Source: Chitinophaga pinensis
Lineage (GTDB): Bacteria; Bacteroidota; Bacteroidia; Chitinophagales; Chitinophagaceae
Assembly: GCA_945862385.1 (NCBI GenBank)
Contig: CAMAXV010000005.1
Span: 1 to 64,000, forward strand
Direction: 5' to 3'
Length of the DNA stretch: 64,000 bases
Part shown: piece by piece, positions 1 through 8,466 of the stretch
Numbering within the stretch: position 1 is the stretch's first letter
Layout: each line of letters starts with the position of its first letter
The notes under the pieces: generated by a model
The model's database searches: none
What the model saw: only the letters and a program-made list of their open reading frames with translations
Told to the model about the DNA's origin: nothing
Translations under genes and position numbers: made by a program

Positions 1-46
1 ATTCATCCCCCAAATTCCTTAACTTCAGGTTAACCAATCATCCACC

Positions 47-751
47 ATGACAACCACCCTGCAACAACACCTTCGGGATGCGGGATACGACCTCATTGAT
101 GGTCCCCTGCGCAACCACCAGCTCCTGCAACTCTGGCTCAAAAAGGGCCTCAGCGAACCTGAACTCTACTATGCTGATCTGCTGCATGCCTTTACAAGCG
201 ATGTGAAACTGAAAATCAAAAAAGATTCCGGTTTGTCGGTTTCTCACCAGCATAAAAACGACTATGCCTTCCAGATCGGCATAACACTCTTGCAGGAATG
301 GATGCAGGGTGCAGGGCTGCCTGCTGTTGACCTCAGCAGTGCTATTGGTGGAGGATCTAAAGTGAGTATTTCCTACCAGAACGCCCAAACGGAAGTGGTG
401 CCGCTCGGGGAGCTGACGCAGTTCTTCAGCCAGGCTGATTTCCTCCACCCCAACCCCGTTCTCCTACGCAATGCCAACCGCAACAATATCCTCGTGATCA
501 CCGGAATAGTAACTGCCGAGAACCTGGTAGCTGACATCACTACTACCGGTAAAATCAATACCAAGGCCATCAGCGCTTTGAAAAAACAGTCCGGTAACCG
601 CATCGAATTCTCTGGAAATAAAAACAATGCACTCCGCATGGTAGCCGGTAAACAACGATTCCCGGTTGCTGTAAAAGCCAGTCGCATTGATTTTGACAAA
701 GGCCGCTTCAACGGACTAACGCTTGTGACGGATGGGAGGGGGGTGTTTTAA
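47..751 (+). CDS. Hypothetical protein, possibly bacterial gasdermin-like (pore-forming)
   Basis: 234-aa ORF. Overall pattern resembles bGSDMs: N-terminal LRDAGYDLIDGP, a central IGITLL...G segment, VSISYQNAQTEVVPLGEL, ILVITGIVTAENLVADI, FPVAVKASRIDFD, then a short C-terminal tail. Recognised by eye only; no cysteine is present. Confidence 0.35.
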   Translation: MTTTLQQHLRDAGYDLIDGPLRNHQLLQLWLKKGLSEPELYYADLLHAFTSDVKLKIKKDSGLSVSHQHKNDYAFQIGITLLQEWMQGAGLPAVDLSSAIGGGSKVSISYQNAQTEVVPLGELTQFFSQADFLHPNPVLLRNANRNNILVITGIVTAENLVADITTTGKINTKAISALKKQSGNRIEFSGNKNNALRMVAGKQRFPVAVKASRIDFDKGRFNGLTLVTDGRGVF

Positions 752-765
752 CAGCCAGGGACAAG

Positions 766-956
766 GCACAAGGGGGAAAGGCAAGTTGAAAGAAATAAGT
801 TGAGAGTTTATTTCTCAACCCTCAACTTAATTCTCTCAACTAAATTGCAGGCAAGTTCAACTTATGTATTTCAAGGCAGGGCACAAGGGGGAAAGGCAAG
901 TTGAAAGAAATAAGTTGAGAGTTTATTTCTCAACCCTCAACTTAATTCTCTCAACT
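766..956. repeat. Two identical 76-bp direct repeats (766-841 and 881-956), hairpin-forming 'ttgagag' family
   Basis: Both copies read gcacaagggggaaaggcaagttgaaagaaataagttgagagtttatttctcaaccctcaacttaattctctcaact. Confidence 0.9.
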
Positions 957-978
957 TATCTGTTTCAAGTCAGGGCAC

Positions 979-1486
979 ATGGCTTCGATTATAGAACAGT
1001 CGCGTGTAAAAGCCATTCGCTCGGTGGATCATATTCGGGTGCGGATGTATTGGGAACTGGGCTTTATAGACAGTTTTATGTATTATTCCCAATTGCGTCG
1101 GCACTGCGGACGCAATTCAGTTGGACTCATTACAAACTATTATTAAGTGTTGTAAATCAATCACAAAGATTGTTTTATGAAGCGGAATCTATCAAAAATA
1201 ATTGGAGTTCACGCCAATTGGAGCGACAAATCAACAGCCAGTTATATGAAAGACTGCTATTAAGCAGTAAGCCTGAAGATGTGCTTGCTGTTGCAAACTC
1301 TGAAAAAAATCCTCTTGATGCAAAGGAACTCATTAAAGACCCCATGGTGCTGGAGTTTCTTGGACTGAAACCTGATGCAACCTATTATGAGAGGGATTTG
1401 GAGTCGAAAATCATTACCCACTTGCAGGAATTCCTGCTTGAGCTGGGAAATGGGTTTGCATTTATGTCAGGATTTGAGTTTTTAAA
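979..1486 (+). pseudogene. Remnant of DUF1016 / PDDEXK-type (YhcG-like) nuclease gene
   Basis: MASIIEQSRVKAIRSVDHIRVRMYWELG is in one frame; LYRQFYVLFPIASALRTQFSWTHYKLLLSV...THLQEFLLELGNGFAFM continues in another. The C-terminal nuclease part is replaced by a dispersed repeat. Confidence 0.75.
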
Positions 1487-1598
1487 CCACCCCGTCACCT
1501 GCCTTCGGCAGGCAAGCTCATTCACCGGCACTTTCAGCGCCGGTTCACTCGTGCCACCCCTCCTATCCATTCGCTTTGCTCATGGCAGGAGGGGAGTA
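1487..1598 (-). repeat. Partial inverted-orientation copy of the 'cccctcctggccaggagggg' repeat family
   Basis: ccaccccgtcacctgccttcggcaggcaagctcattc...cgtgccacccctcc matches the reverse complement of the first half of the copies at 7009 and 59744. Confidence 0.85.
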
Positions 1599-1671
1599 TG
1601 ACATCTGTTGAATCCATATTTTATTAATGTAATATCCAAAAAATTTTTGTGAAGAATAACAATTAATTCCC

Positions 1672-3204
1672 TTACTTCAACACCCTGTTTGCCCAGGGGA
1701 TGAAATGGGTGAAATTGGGGGCATCGGTATGTCCGCCATCATGCTGGCGCCAGGCCAGTTCTCCGTCCAGCAAACCGCTCAGTACGGGTGGTATTTTTTC
1801 CATCCTATAGTCATTGCTTTTGCCAAGGTCTTTTCCTCCTAATAATTTGTATACTGAACCGGCTGCAATCACGGCCATATAACTGCCTGTCTGATCAAGC
1901 CATTTGGCATCTCCCTTTTCCGGAATGCCATAACTGATGAACAGCGGTCTCGGTGCCGCCAGGGCAATCAGTTCGTGGGAATCTACAGGCAGGTCACATC
2001 CCGTTTTTTTACCGGATACCCCCTCTTCAGCGGCATAGCGGAGGTAGTTGCCAGCCATCCAATGGTATTCACCTCCTCCTGCGAGATTTTCCACCGCCTC
2101 CCCAAACACCCTTCTGTGCAGTGTAGTGCCTCCTTTGCCGGATGAACCAATCAATCCAACAGCAAACCGGGGTTCAAAAGCCATGGTCACCAGCGCCGCC
2201 TTACCATAGCGTGAAACGCCTTCAATACCCACTTTTCGGGCATCCACCAGCGGATCGGTCTCCAGGTAATCCAGTCCCCTCGCTGCACCCCAGGCCCATG
2301 CCCTGAGCGTGCCCCAGTCGTCTGGTTTACGCGGTTGCCCCTGGTTGCACAACCCAATGATGCCACGGGTGAGTCCGGCTCCGTTATCTGCCTGTATGCT
2401 GTTCGTTTCAATGGTGCAATAACCCCATCCTGCCGCCAGGAGTCTTTCCTGGGGGGTAAGTTCTGCTTCTGCTTTCGCGGGAGCAAAGAAATTCGGACCA
2501 GCAAGCCGGGTGATGGGCTGATAGGCAGGGTATTTGTCAAAGATGGCTTTTACGGGAGGATCGGCGCTGATCATCATGGTTTTAAACGCAGCATTCAGCT
2601 TGTCCATTTCATCTGGCGATGGCTGGGCCGGTGCAGGGAATACAGGTCGGCCGCCAAACATCATCAGCACAGGAACCGGACCTTTTACATTGGCCGGCAC
2701 TACCAGCATCATGTTGATCTCCACACTGATCAGCGGATATTGGCTGTTGTCAACTTTTCCAACCAGCCATTTTGCAACAACCGGAATGCGGTTGACCACC
2801 TCGCGGTCGGTGGCTTTAACGTGCCAGCTAACTGCCGGAATATTTTTTGGCAGGCGGCCATAAACCTCTTTTTCAAATAGCTCAATCAGCTCTGGTCGCC
2901 GTTGCTGCATCCAGGTTGCTGCGTTGGTCACTTTAGTGCCTTTGTTCAGCGTGAGCGCGTCGGGCAGTTCCGGACAGGGATTGGCCAGTGATTCATCATA
3001 ATTCGCATGGTCTGGTGCATTTTCATTGCCACTGCGCCCGGGCCGCAGTTTGCGGATACCCAGTTGCTGTTTCATGTGGTCATGATCCTGCTGGGCAGTG
3101 AAAGTGGTGAGTCTGGGAAACCTGCTGCTGTCGATTACTGCTGTTTGTGCAACGGACTGCTGCATGGCACCAAGTAGAAAGAAGAATACTGTCAGTTTTT
3201 TCAT
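1672..3204 (-). CDS. CE15-like glucuronoyl esterase / acetylxylan esterase family protein, secreted
   Basis: MKKLTVFFFLLGAMQQSVAQ signal peptide; GVSRYGKAAL nucleophile-type motif and SSGKGGTTLHRRVFGE. Confidence 0.75.
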   Translation of the reverse strand: MKKLTVFFFLLGAMQQSVAQTAVIDSSRFPRLTTFTAQQDHDHMKQQLGIRKLRPGRSGNENAPDHANYDESLANPCPELPDALTLNKGTKVTNAATWMQQRRPELIELFEKEVYGRLPKNIPAVSWHVKATDREVVNRIPVVAKWLVGKVDNSQYPLISVEINMMLVVPANVKGPVPVLMMFGGRPVFPAPAQPSPDEMDKLNAAFKTMMISADPPVKAIFDKYPAYQPITRLAGPNFFAPAKAEAELTPQERLLAAGWGYCTIETNSIQADNGAGLTRGIIGLCNQGQPRKPDDWGTLRAWAWGAARGLDYLETDPLVDARKVGIEGVSRYGKAALVTMAFEPRFAVGLIGSSGKGGTTLHRRVFGEAVENLAGGGEYHWMAGNYLRYAAEEGVSGKKTGCDLPVDSHELIALAAPRPLFISYGIPEKGDAKWLDQTGSYMAVIAAGSVYKLLGGKDLGKSNDYRMEKIPPVLSGLLDGELAWRQHDGGHTDAPNFTHFIPWANRVLK

Positions 3205-3270
3205 GACTGGGGTTGATGCTTCAAGGTAGTGGAAATTTACTTGCCGAAGGCAGGGTATTAGGCACGAAGC

Positions 3271-3372
3271 ATGAGGGAGGAAAGGAAAGTTGAAAGAATT
3301 AAGTTGAGAGAGTTTATTTCTCAACCCTAAACTAAATTCTCTCAACTTAAGTATTTCAAGGCAGGGCACAAG
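3271..3372. repeat. Third, diverged copy of the 'ttgagag' repeat
   Basis: gagggaggaaaggaaagttgaaagaattaagttgagagagtttatttctcaaccctaaactaaattctctcaacttaagtatttcaaggcagggcacaagg. Confidence 0.8.
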
Positions 3373-3422
3373 GTTTCGATGAAATTACCGTGAAATCAAT
3401 ATTGTAATCTGCCAATCAATAC

Positions 3423-4688
3423 TCAAGACCGCTCTCTTACATAGATTTGTGAAATCTTAATGGGTGTTTCGGGATACACAGCAATTAAATGAGAACGAAT
3501 TACAGCAAGACTGTTTTCTTTTTCTTTATTCAGTTTTACATTCAGTATCTGAGATTCTTTTTTGGGCATGTGGCAATCGATACAATTTTCCTGTAGTGTT
3601 GCAACGCCAACTTTTTCTGAGAGGGTGCAGAAATTATTTTTTTCCACGGAATGGCATTGCATGCATTTTTGAGAAAACAGGCTGACATTGCCGCGTTGTT
3701 CTTCGTGTGGATTATGGCAGGTAGTACATGTCATCATTGAAGCATTGGTAAAACACGCGCTTTTGGCAAGTAAGCCATACTGATTACCATGAACATCCAC
3801 TTTCGCCTGGAGATTTGTTTCGGAAGTGTTATGTATTAAACTATCTCCTGTTTCAAAATCCAAGGCTGGTTTAAAATCAGCAGAACTGCTGGAGTGGCAA
3901 ATGGCACAGGCATCCAGTTGTTGGTGTTGGGAAAGATTATTCGCATTCACTATAAAATTCTCTCCTTTAGCACCCGGATGTAAAGTAAAATGATCCACGT
4001 GTTTACCACCTGCACCATGACACTTTTCACAGTTTACACCAAATACAATTCTATCCTTATCAAATTGCTGTGCTTGTTGTATGTGGTTTGAAAGAATGTC
4101 CACATAACTGCTGTGGCAACCCAGACATGCGCTGTTAACTGATCTTCCAAAGTTGGCAATGTAATCAGAGTAACCCGGACTATTAGACCAGGAGTCTGCC
4201 TGTGTATAGTACGATATCGGTAACTGAAACAGTTGATTATTTTTCCAGTATAAATAAGTTTGTCCCCTCGTACCTGAACCAATCACCATATCAAAACGAT
4301 ATGCTTGCACAAAAGCCCTGTTTACATAATTAACCTGATAAAATCCTGAATCAAGATCCTTCATCACCACACCATCAAAATAGTTGTATGCATAATTATT
4401 TTCACCTTCTTCAAAGCTGCCCATGATATTGTCTTTACTGGCAGACATTGAAGTGTTTTTGTGGCTTGTCAACAGAAAATTTTTATAGATATCAGCATGA
4501 CAATTCTTACATGCACCTGATCCAACCAAACTGTTATCAGCTCTTTGGATAACAATATCCTTTTCTGTTTTTTCCTGATTGAACAAACAGGAAGAAACAA
4601 CTGAAACAAAAAAAATGATGATTGTAAAAATCAAGAAATAACGGGAATAGAATAACCAATGCTGGCTTTTGTTATATATCGATTGCAT
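3423..4688 (-). CDS. Multiheme c-type cytochrome (seven CXXCH motifs)
   Basis: CKNCH, CLGCH, CEKCH, CAICH, CTTCH, CMQCH, CIDCH; N-terminal membrane/lipoprotein-type segment. Confidence 0.85.
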   Translation of the reverse strand: MQSIYNKSQHWLFYSRYFLIFTIIIFFVSVVSSCLFNQEKTEKDIVIQRADNSLVGSGACKNCHADIYKNFLLTSHKNTSMSASKDNIMGSFEEGENNYAYNYFDGVVMKDLDSGFYQVNYVNRAFVQAYRFDMVIGSGTRGQTYLYWKNNQLFQLPISYYTQADSWSNSPGYSDYIANFGRSVNSACLGCHSSYVDILSNHIQQAQQFDKDRIVFGVNCEKCHGAGGKHVDHFTLHPGAKGENFIVNANNLSQHQQLDACAICHSSSSADFKPALDFETGDSLIHNTSETNLQAKVDVHGNQYGLLAKSACFTNASMMTCTTCHNPHEEQRGNVSLFSQKCMQCHSVEKNNFCTLSEKVGVATLQENCIDCHMPKKESQILNVKLNKEKENSLAVIRSHLIAVYPETPIKISQIYVRERS

Positions 4689-4885
4689 ATATACGATAAA
4701 GCCACTAAGTTTTTTTAATCCAATATGTTGATCAGATGGTTAAGAGACTATATACAATGAAATTAACCTTTTATGTCCAATTCACATTTTAAATCAGGTT
4801 TATGGATGAAAATCCCGTGAAATGTAGGTGAAAACACGTTGTAAAGCTTAGGTAGTTCAAAGACATTCGTTGTAAAGAATAACTT

Positions 4886-5131
4886 ATGCCTACAATTTTA
4901 TATATTTTTGGATGGCGGATTTATTTTTATTCAAATGAAAATAATGAACCGATTCATGTTCATGCACAAAAGGCAGATATGGAGTGTAAATATTGGCTAC
5001 TCGAAGAGGAAATTGAAATATCAGAAGAATTTTCATTTAACATGAATCCTGCATCCAAACGTGAAATAAAAAAAATCATTCATCAACATTTTGATACAAT
5101 TATTGATGCCTGGTACAAACATTTAAAATAA
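4886..5131 (+). CDS. DUF4160 domain-containing protein
   Basis: MPTILYIFGWRIYFYSNENNEPIHVHAQKAD resembles the DUF4160 signature. Confidence 0.8.
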   Translation: MPTILYIFGWRIYFYSNENNEPIHVHAQKADMECKYWLLEEEIEISEEFSFNMNPASKREIKKIIHQHFDTIIDAWYKHLK

Positions 5132-5368
5132 GTGGCGATGGTTATAATTCATGACATAAAAGGATTAAACTTCGATAATGAAAATATTTATCTGGAAGTA
5201 GATGGAATAAAAGTGAAGGCTCCATTGGAGAAAGTTTCGCAAAAACTACTCAATGCTTCAGATCTTCAAAAAATGATTTTTAAAATTTCACCATCAGGAT
5301 ATGGCATTCACTGGCCACTGATTGATGAAGATCTGGCAGTAGATCCGCTCTTGAAATATGCCGTTTAG
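5132..5368 (+). CDS. DUF2442 domain-containing protein
   Basis: Abuts the DUF4160 gene; ISPSGYGIHWPLIDEDLAVDPLL is DUF2442-like. Confidence 0.8.
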   Translation: MAMVIIHDIKGLNFDNENIYLEVDGIKVKAPLEKVSQKLLNASDLQKMIFKISPSGYGIHWPLIDEDLAVDPLLKYAV

Positions 5369-6288
5369 GAAAGAAATCCATTCATACTAAACCTTGCCTT
5401 TACTCCAGGCCTGCATTGTGCTAAAATGGAAATGGCTTTTGATGTAAGTCTGGCTATGCGGGGATAGCCGCCGATGGTCTGGGCATCGGCCATGAGGATG
5501 ATGGGATGTCCTTCGTTCGTTACCTGAACAATACCGGCAGTGACTGCCGTAGACAAGAGCTCTCTTTTCTCTTTCAACTGGAGGAAGGTTCCTTCAAGCC
5601 GGTATCCCATGCGGTTAGCATGGTTGGCAATGATAAAGGACGCTTCAAAAAAACGTAGCTGACTATCGGCGTCAAACCAGGCCCACTCAGGTCCGCTTTC
5701 ACATGCAATCAATACAGTTTCATTCACATGGGGCCATGGCTCCACCTGCGCCTTCCAGTTACCCACTCCGAAACCATCCTCCCGAATCACGATATCCCGC
5801 CCCCATTCCTGCATCCTGCCGGCATCTTTAAGCGGAATCTGTTGTCCGGCTTCAGGGTTCTTCCCTGCTATACCGCCAATACCGGATGGCAGGTAAGTGG
5901 AAGCACTACCGAGTTCATTTGTTACCTGCAATCCCCCTGATATGGCGATATAGGTTCTGCAGCCCTGCGGATCGGGATGCAGCTTCAACTGAGATCCTGC
6001 CACCATCCTGATGAGCTTGTTGTAATCCACCCCACAGCCATTTACGGTAGCCCTGGCACCTCCGCCGGTAAGCGCAAAGGTGATTGTTTCATCACAGGTG
6101 ATGATTGTGCCATGGAGCGTGCATTCCAGCACTGCTTCACCATCGGTATTGCCGCAGAGTCGGTTGGCAGTGATGGCTGATTCCCTATCCATCACGCCTC
6201 CCACAGGAACACCATATTGCTGGTAACCCCACCGTCCGAGGTCCTGGATGCTGCATTGGATACCGGATTTTACAATAGTGATGCTCAT
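5365..6288 (-). CDS. pxpC: 5-oxoprolinase subunit C (biotin-dependent carboxyltransferase / KipA family)
   Basis: MSITIVKSGIQCSIQDLGRWGYQQYGVPVGGVMD N-terminus. Confidence 0.88.
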   Translation of the reverse strand: MSITIVKSGIQCSIQDLGRWGYQQYGVPVGGVMDRESAITANRLCGNTDGEAVLECTLHGTIITCDETITFALTGGGARATVNGCGVDYNKLIRMVAGSQLKLHPDPQGCRTYIAISGGLQVTNELGSASTYLPSGIGGIAGKNPEAGQQIPLKDAGRMQEWGRDIVIREDGFGVGNWKAQVEPWPHVNETVLIACESGPEWAWFDADSQLRFFEASFIIANHANRMGYRLEGTFLQLKEKRELLSTAVTAGIVQVTNEGHPIILMADAQTIGGYPRIARLTSKAISILAQCRPGVKARFSMNGFLS

Positions 6289-6959
6289 GATAGTTGTTCA
6301 AATGCTTCGGTGGTGATGGCTTCAAACTGCACCAGGTCGCCTGCGGAAAGCCGGCTGCACGGTTGGGCGTTTTTATCAAAAAGTCTCCAGGGCGTTCTGC
6401 CAATGATGTGCCATCCTCCGGGTATCACAGCCGGATAAATGCCTGTCTGCCTGCCTGCAATGGCCACACTACCACCGGGTACTTCCAGCCGGGGCGACTC
6501 CCTGCGGGGCATTTCCAGCTCCGGAGGAAGGATGCCCATATAAGCGAATCCGGGAACAAAGCCAATCATGTAGACCCTGAAAGTCATGCCGGTATGGATT
6601 TCAATAATCTCCTGTATGCTGAGTCCTGTTGCTGAAGCAACCGCCTGAAGATCTGCTCCGTATGCTCCCGCATAACAGACCGGAACAATATGTTTGCGCA
6701 TTTCTCCTGTCTCAAGGGTCTCATCCTCAGTAAATTCACTAAGGAGTGTATTTAACTGGGTTGTAACCTCCTCTTTGTTTGTTTGTGCGCTGAAATAAAC
6801 GGTGAGGCTGCTGTATGCAGGCGCCGATTCAATGAAACCCATGAAGGGAGCTGCTTGCAGCCGGTGATGCAGTTGCAGCACTTGCTGGTTCGCAGTTTCG
6901 GAAATGACTTCTGAAAAGGCGATGGTCAGTGCCTGGTCGCTGATGTGATATATGCGCAT
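6285..6959 (-). CDS. pxpB: 5-oxoprolinase subunit B (KipI family)
   Basis: MRIYHISDQALTIAF...GFVPGFAYMGILP..LEMPRRESPRLEVPGGSVAIAGRQTGIYP. Start trimmed from the ORF, whose upstream part runs through the repeat. Confidence 0.88.
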   Translation of the reverse strand: MRIYHISDQALTIAFSEVISETANQQVLQLHHRLQAAPFMGFIESAPAYSSLTVYFSAQTNKEEVTTQLNTLLSEFTEDETLETGEMRKHIVPVCYAGAYGADLQAVASATGLSIQEIIEIHTGMTFRVYMIGFVPGFAYMGILPPELEMPRRESPRLEVPGGSVAIAGRQTGIYPAVIPGGWHIIGRTPWRLFDKNAQPCSRLSAGDLVQFEAITTEAFEQLS

Positions 6960-7008
6960 TGGCTTCACTGGTACTTGACGTGTTGTACTAGTAAAAACTT
7001 CAATAAAT

Positions 7009-7184
7009 CCCCTCCTGGACAGGAGGGGTGGCATGAATTCGGCTGCACCGAGGGTGCAGGCGAATGAGCTTGCCTGCCGAAGGCAGGTGCCGGGGTGGTG
7101 GATATTACAATTTGATTCCACCACCCCGCCTCAACAAACTCACTTCGTTCATTTGTCTCGGCACCCCTCCTGGCCAGGAGGGGA
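7009..7184. repeat. ~176-bp palindrome-rich intergenic repeat, full copy
   Basis: Starts cccctcctggacaggaggggtggca and ends tctcggcacccctcctggccaggagggg; nearly identical to 59744-59920. Confidence 0.9.
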
Positions 7185-7254
7185 GTTTCTCCGTTTTTTA
7201 TGACATAACACATAAGTTTACAGTTCCAGTAATGCGTTTTAATTGCATAAAAGG

Positions 7255-8382
7255 TTAGTAATTAATCACCTGCTCTTCAATGTGCGCAGGCAATTCCCGC
7301 CACTGGTATTCCTGGTTCCGCAGCTGGGGTTCGAATCCCGCTTCCCGGATGGCATCCTGCATGGATTTGTAGGTAAACCGATGGGGCGCACCTGCCGCAC
7401 TCACCACATTCTCTTCCAGCATGATGCTGCCAAAATCATTGGCACCGGCATGCAGACAGATTTGTGCTATCTTCTTGCCCACAGTGAGCCAGGAAGCCTG
7501 AATATTTTTGATATTGGGCAGCATGATCCTGCTGATGGCAATCATGCGGATGTATTCTTCTCCGGTGGTGAGGTTCTGAACGCCCCTGATTTTCGCCAGC
7601 AGGGTATCCACATCCTGGAAAGTCCAAGGAATAAAGGCCAGGAACCCATTGGCTGTTTCAGGCTTCTTAGCCTGCACTTCCCGGATTTTAATCAGGTGTT
7701 CAAAACGCTCTTCCAGGGTTTCCACATGTCCGAACATCATCGTGGCAGATGAAGTTATGTGGAGCTGATGGGCCGCAGCCATCACATCCAGCCATTCCTG
7801 TGCACCGCATTTGCCGTTGCTCACGAGCCTCCGTACCCGGTCTACCAGGATCTCCGCACCTGCACCCGGCAGGGAATCCATGCCAGCTTCCTTGAGTGCG
7901 GAAAGCACCTCGTGATGCGTCATTTTTTCCAGTTTGGCTATGTGTGCCACTTCTGGGGGCCCGAGGGTATGCAGCCTGATATCCGGAAATTCAGCCTTGA
8001 TGGCCCGGAACGTATCGGTGTAATATTTCAGTCCGAGCTCCGGATGGTGACCACCTTGCAGCAATAGCTGGTCGCCTCCCCACTGGATGGTTTCCCTTAT
8101 CTTCTGCCTGTAGGTGTCCATATTGGTGATGTAGGCCTCCGCGTGGCCGGGGATGCGGTAGAAATTACAGAATTTGCAGTTGGCGATGCACACGTTGGTG
8201 GTGTTTACATTGCGGTCGATCTGCCAGCTCACCTTGCCATGGGGCACCTGTTTTTTCCGGAGGGTGTCTGCCACATGCATCAGTTCCGTCAGGGGTGCCT
8301 CCTTGAACAGGAATAAGCCCTCTTCAGCGGTCAGAAACTCCAGATTCAGTGCTTTTTGGTATAAATGCTGCAAATCGCTCAT
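7255..8382 (-). CDS. mqnC: Cyclic dehypoxanthinyl futalosine synthase (radical SAM, menaquinone biosynthesis)
   Basis: NVCIANCKFCNFYR radical SAM cysteines; LLQGGHHPELGLKYYTDTFRAIK; GSIMLEENVVSAAG. Confidence 0.88.
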   Translation of the reverse strand: MSDLQHLYQKALNLEFLTAEEGLFLFKEAPLTELMHVADTLRKKQVPHGKVSWQIDRNVNTTNVCIANCKFCNFYRIPGHAEAYITNMDTYRQKIRETIQWGGDQLLLQGGHHPELGLKYYTDTFRAIKAEFPDIRLHTLGPPEVAHIAKLEKMTHHEVLSALKEAGMDSLPGAGAEILVDRVRRLVSNGKCGAQEWLDVMAAAHQLHITSSATMMFGHVETLEERFEHLIKIREVQAKKPETANGFLAFIPWTFQDVDTLLAKIRGVQNLTTGEEYIRMIAISRIMLPNIKNIQASWLTVGKKIAQICLHAGANDFGSIMLEENVVSAAGAPHRFTYKSMQDAIREAGFEPQLRNQEYQWRELPAHIEEQVINY

Positions 8383-8466
8383 ATTATTCTTTTTTTCAGC
8401 AACAAAGTTAGCGTAACAATGGTTTACTTTGAAAGAAGGGAATTTAACCGAATCCTGAACCGTCTG

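Noticed and set aside
373-711. Antisense ORFs such as 373-711 (-), 7243-7752 (+), 13075-14139 (-), 11340-12440 (-) and 21169-21984 (+)
   Set aside because: They lie opposite well-supported genes, have shadow-ORF composition and no recognisable domain.
766-956. The ttgagag repeats as a CRISPR array
   Set aside because: Only two perfect units, no regular unique spacers and no cas genes in the window.
864-1601. The 245-aa ORF 864-1601 as an intact gene
   Set aside because: Its N-terminus translates repeat DNA, its middle is a frame-shifted DUF1016 fragment and its C-terminus is another repeat.
6965-7213. ORFs 6965-7213 (-), 7064-7258 (+), 59718-60002 (-) and 59726-59938 (+)
   Set aside because: They are translations of the intergenic repeat (LARRGAETNERSEFVEAGWWN) rather than genes.
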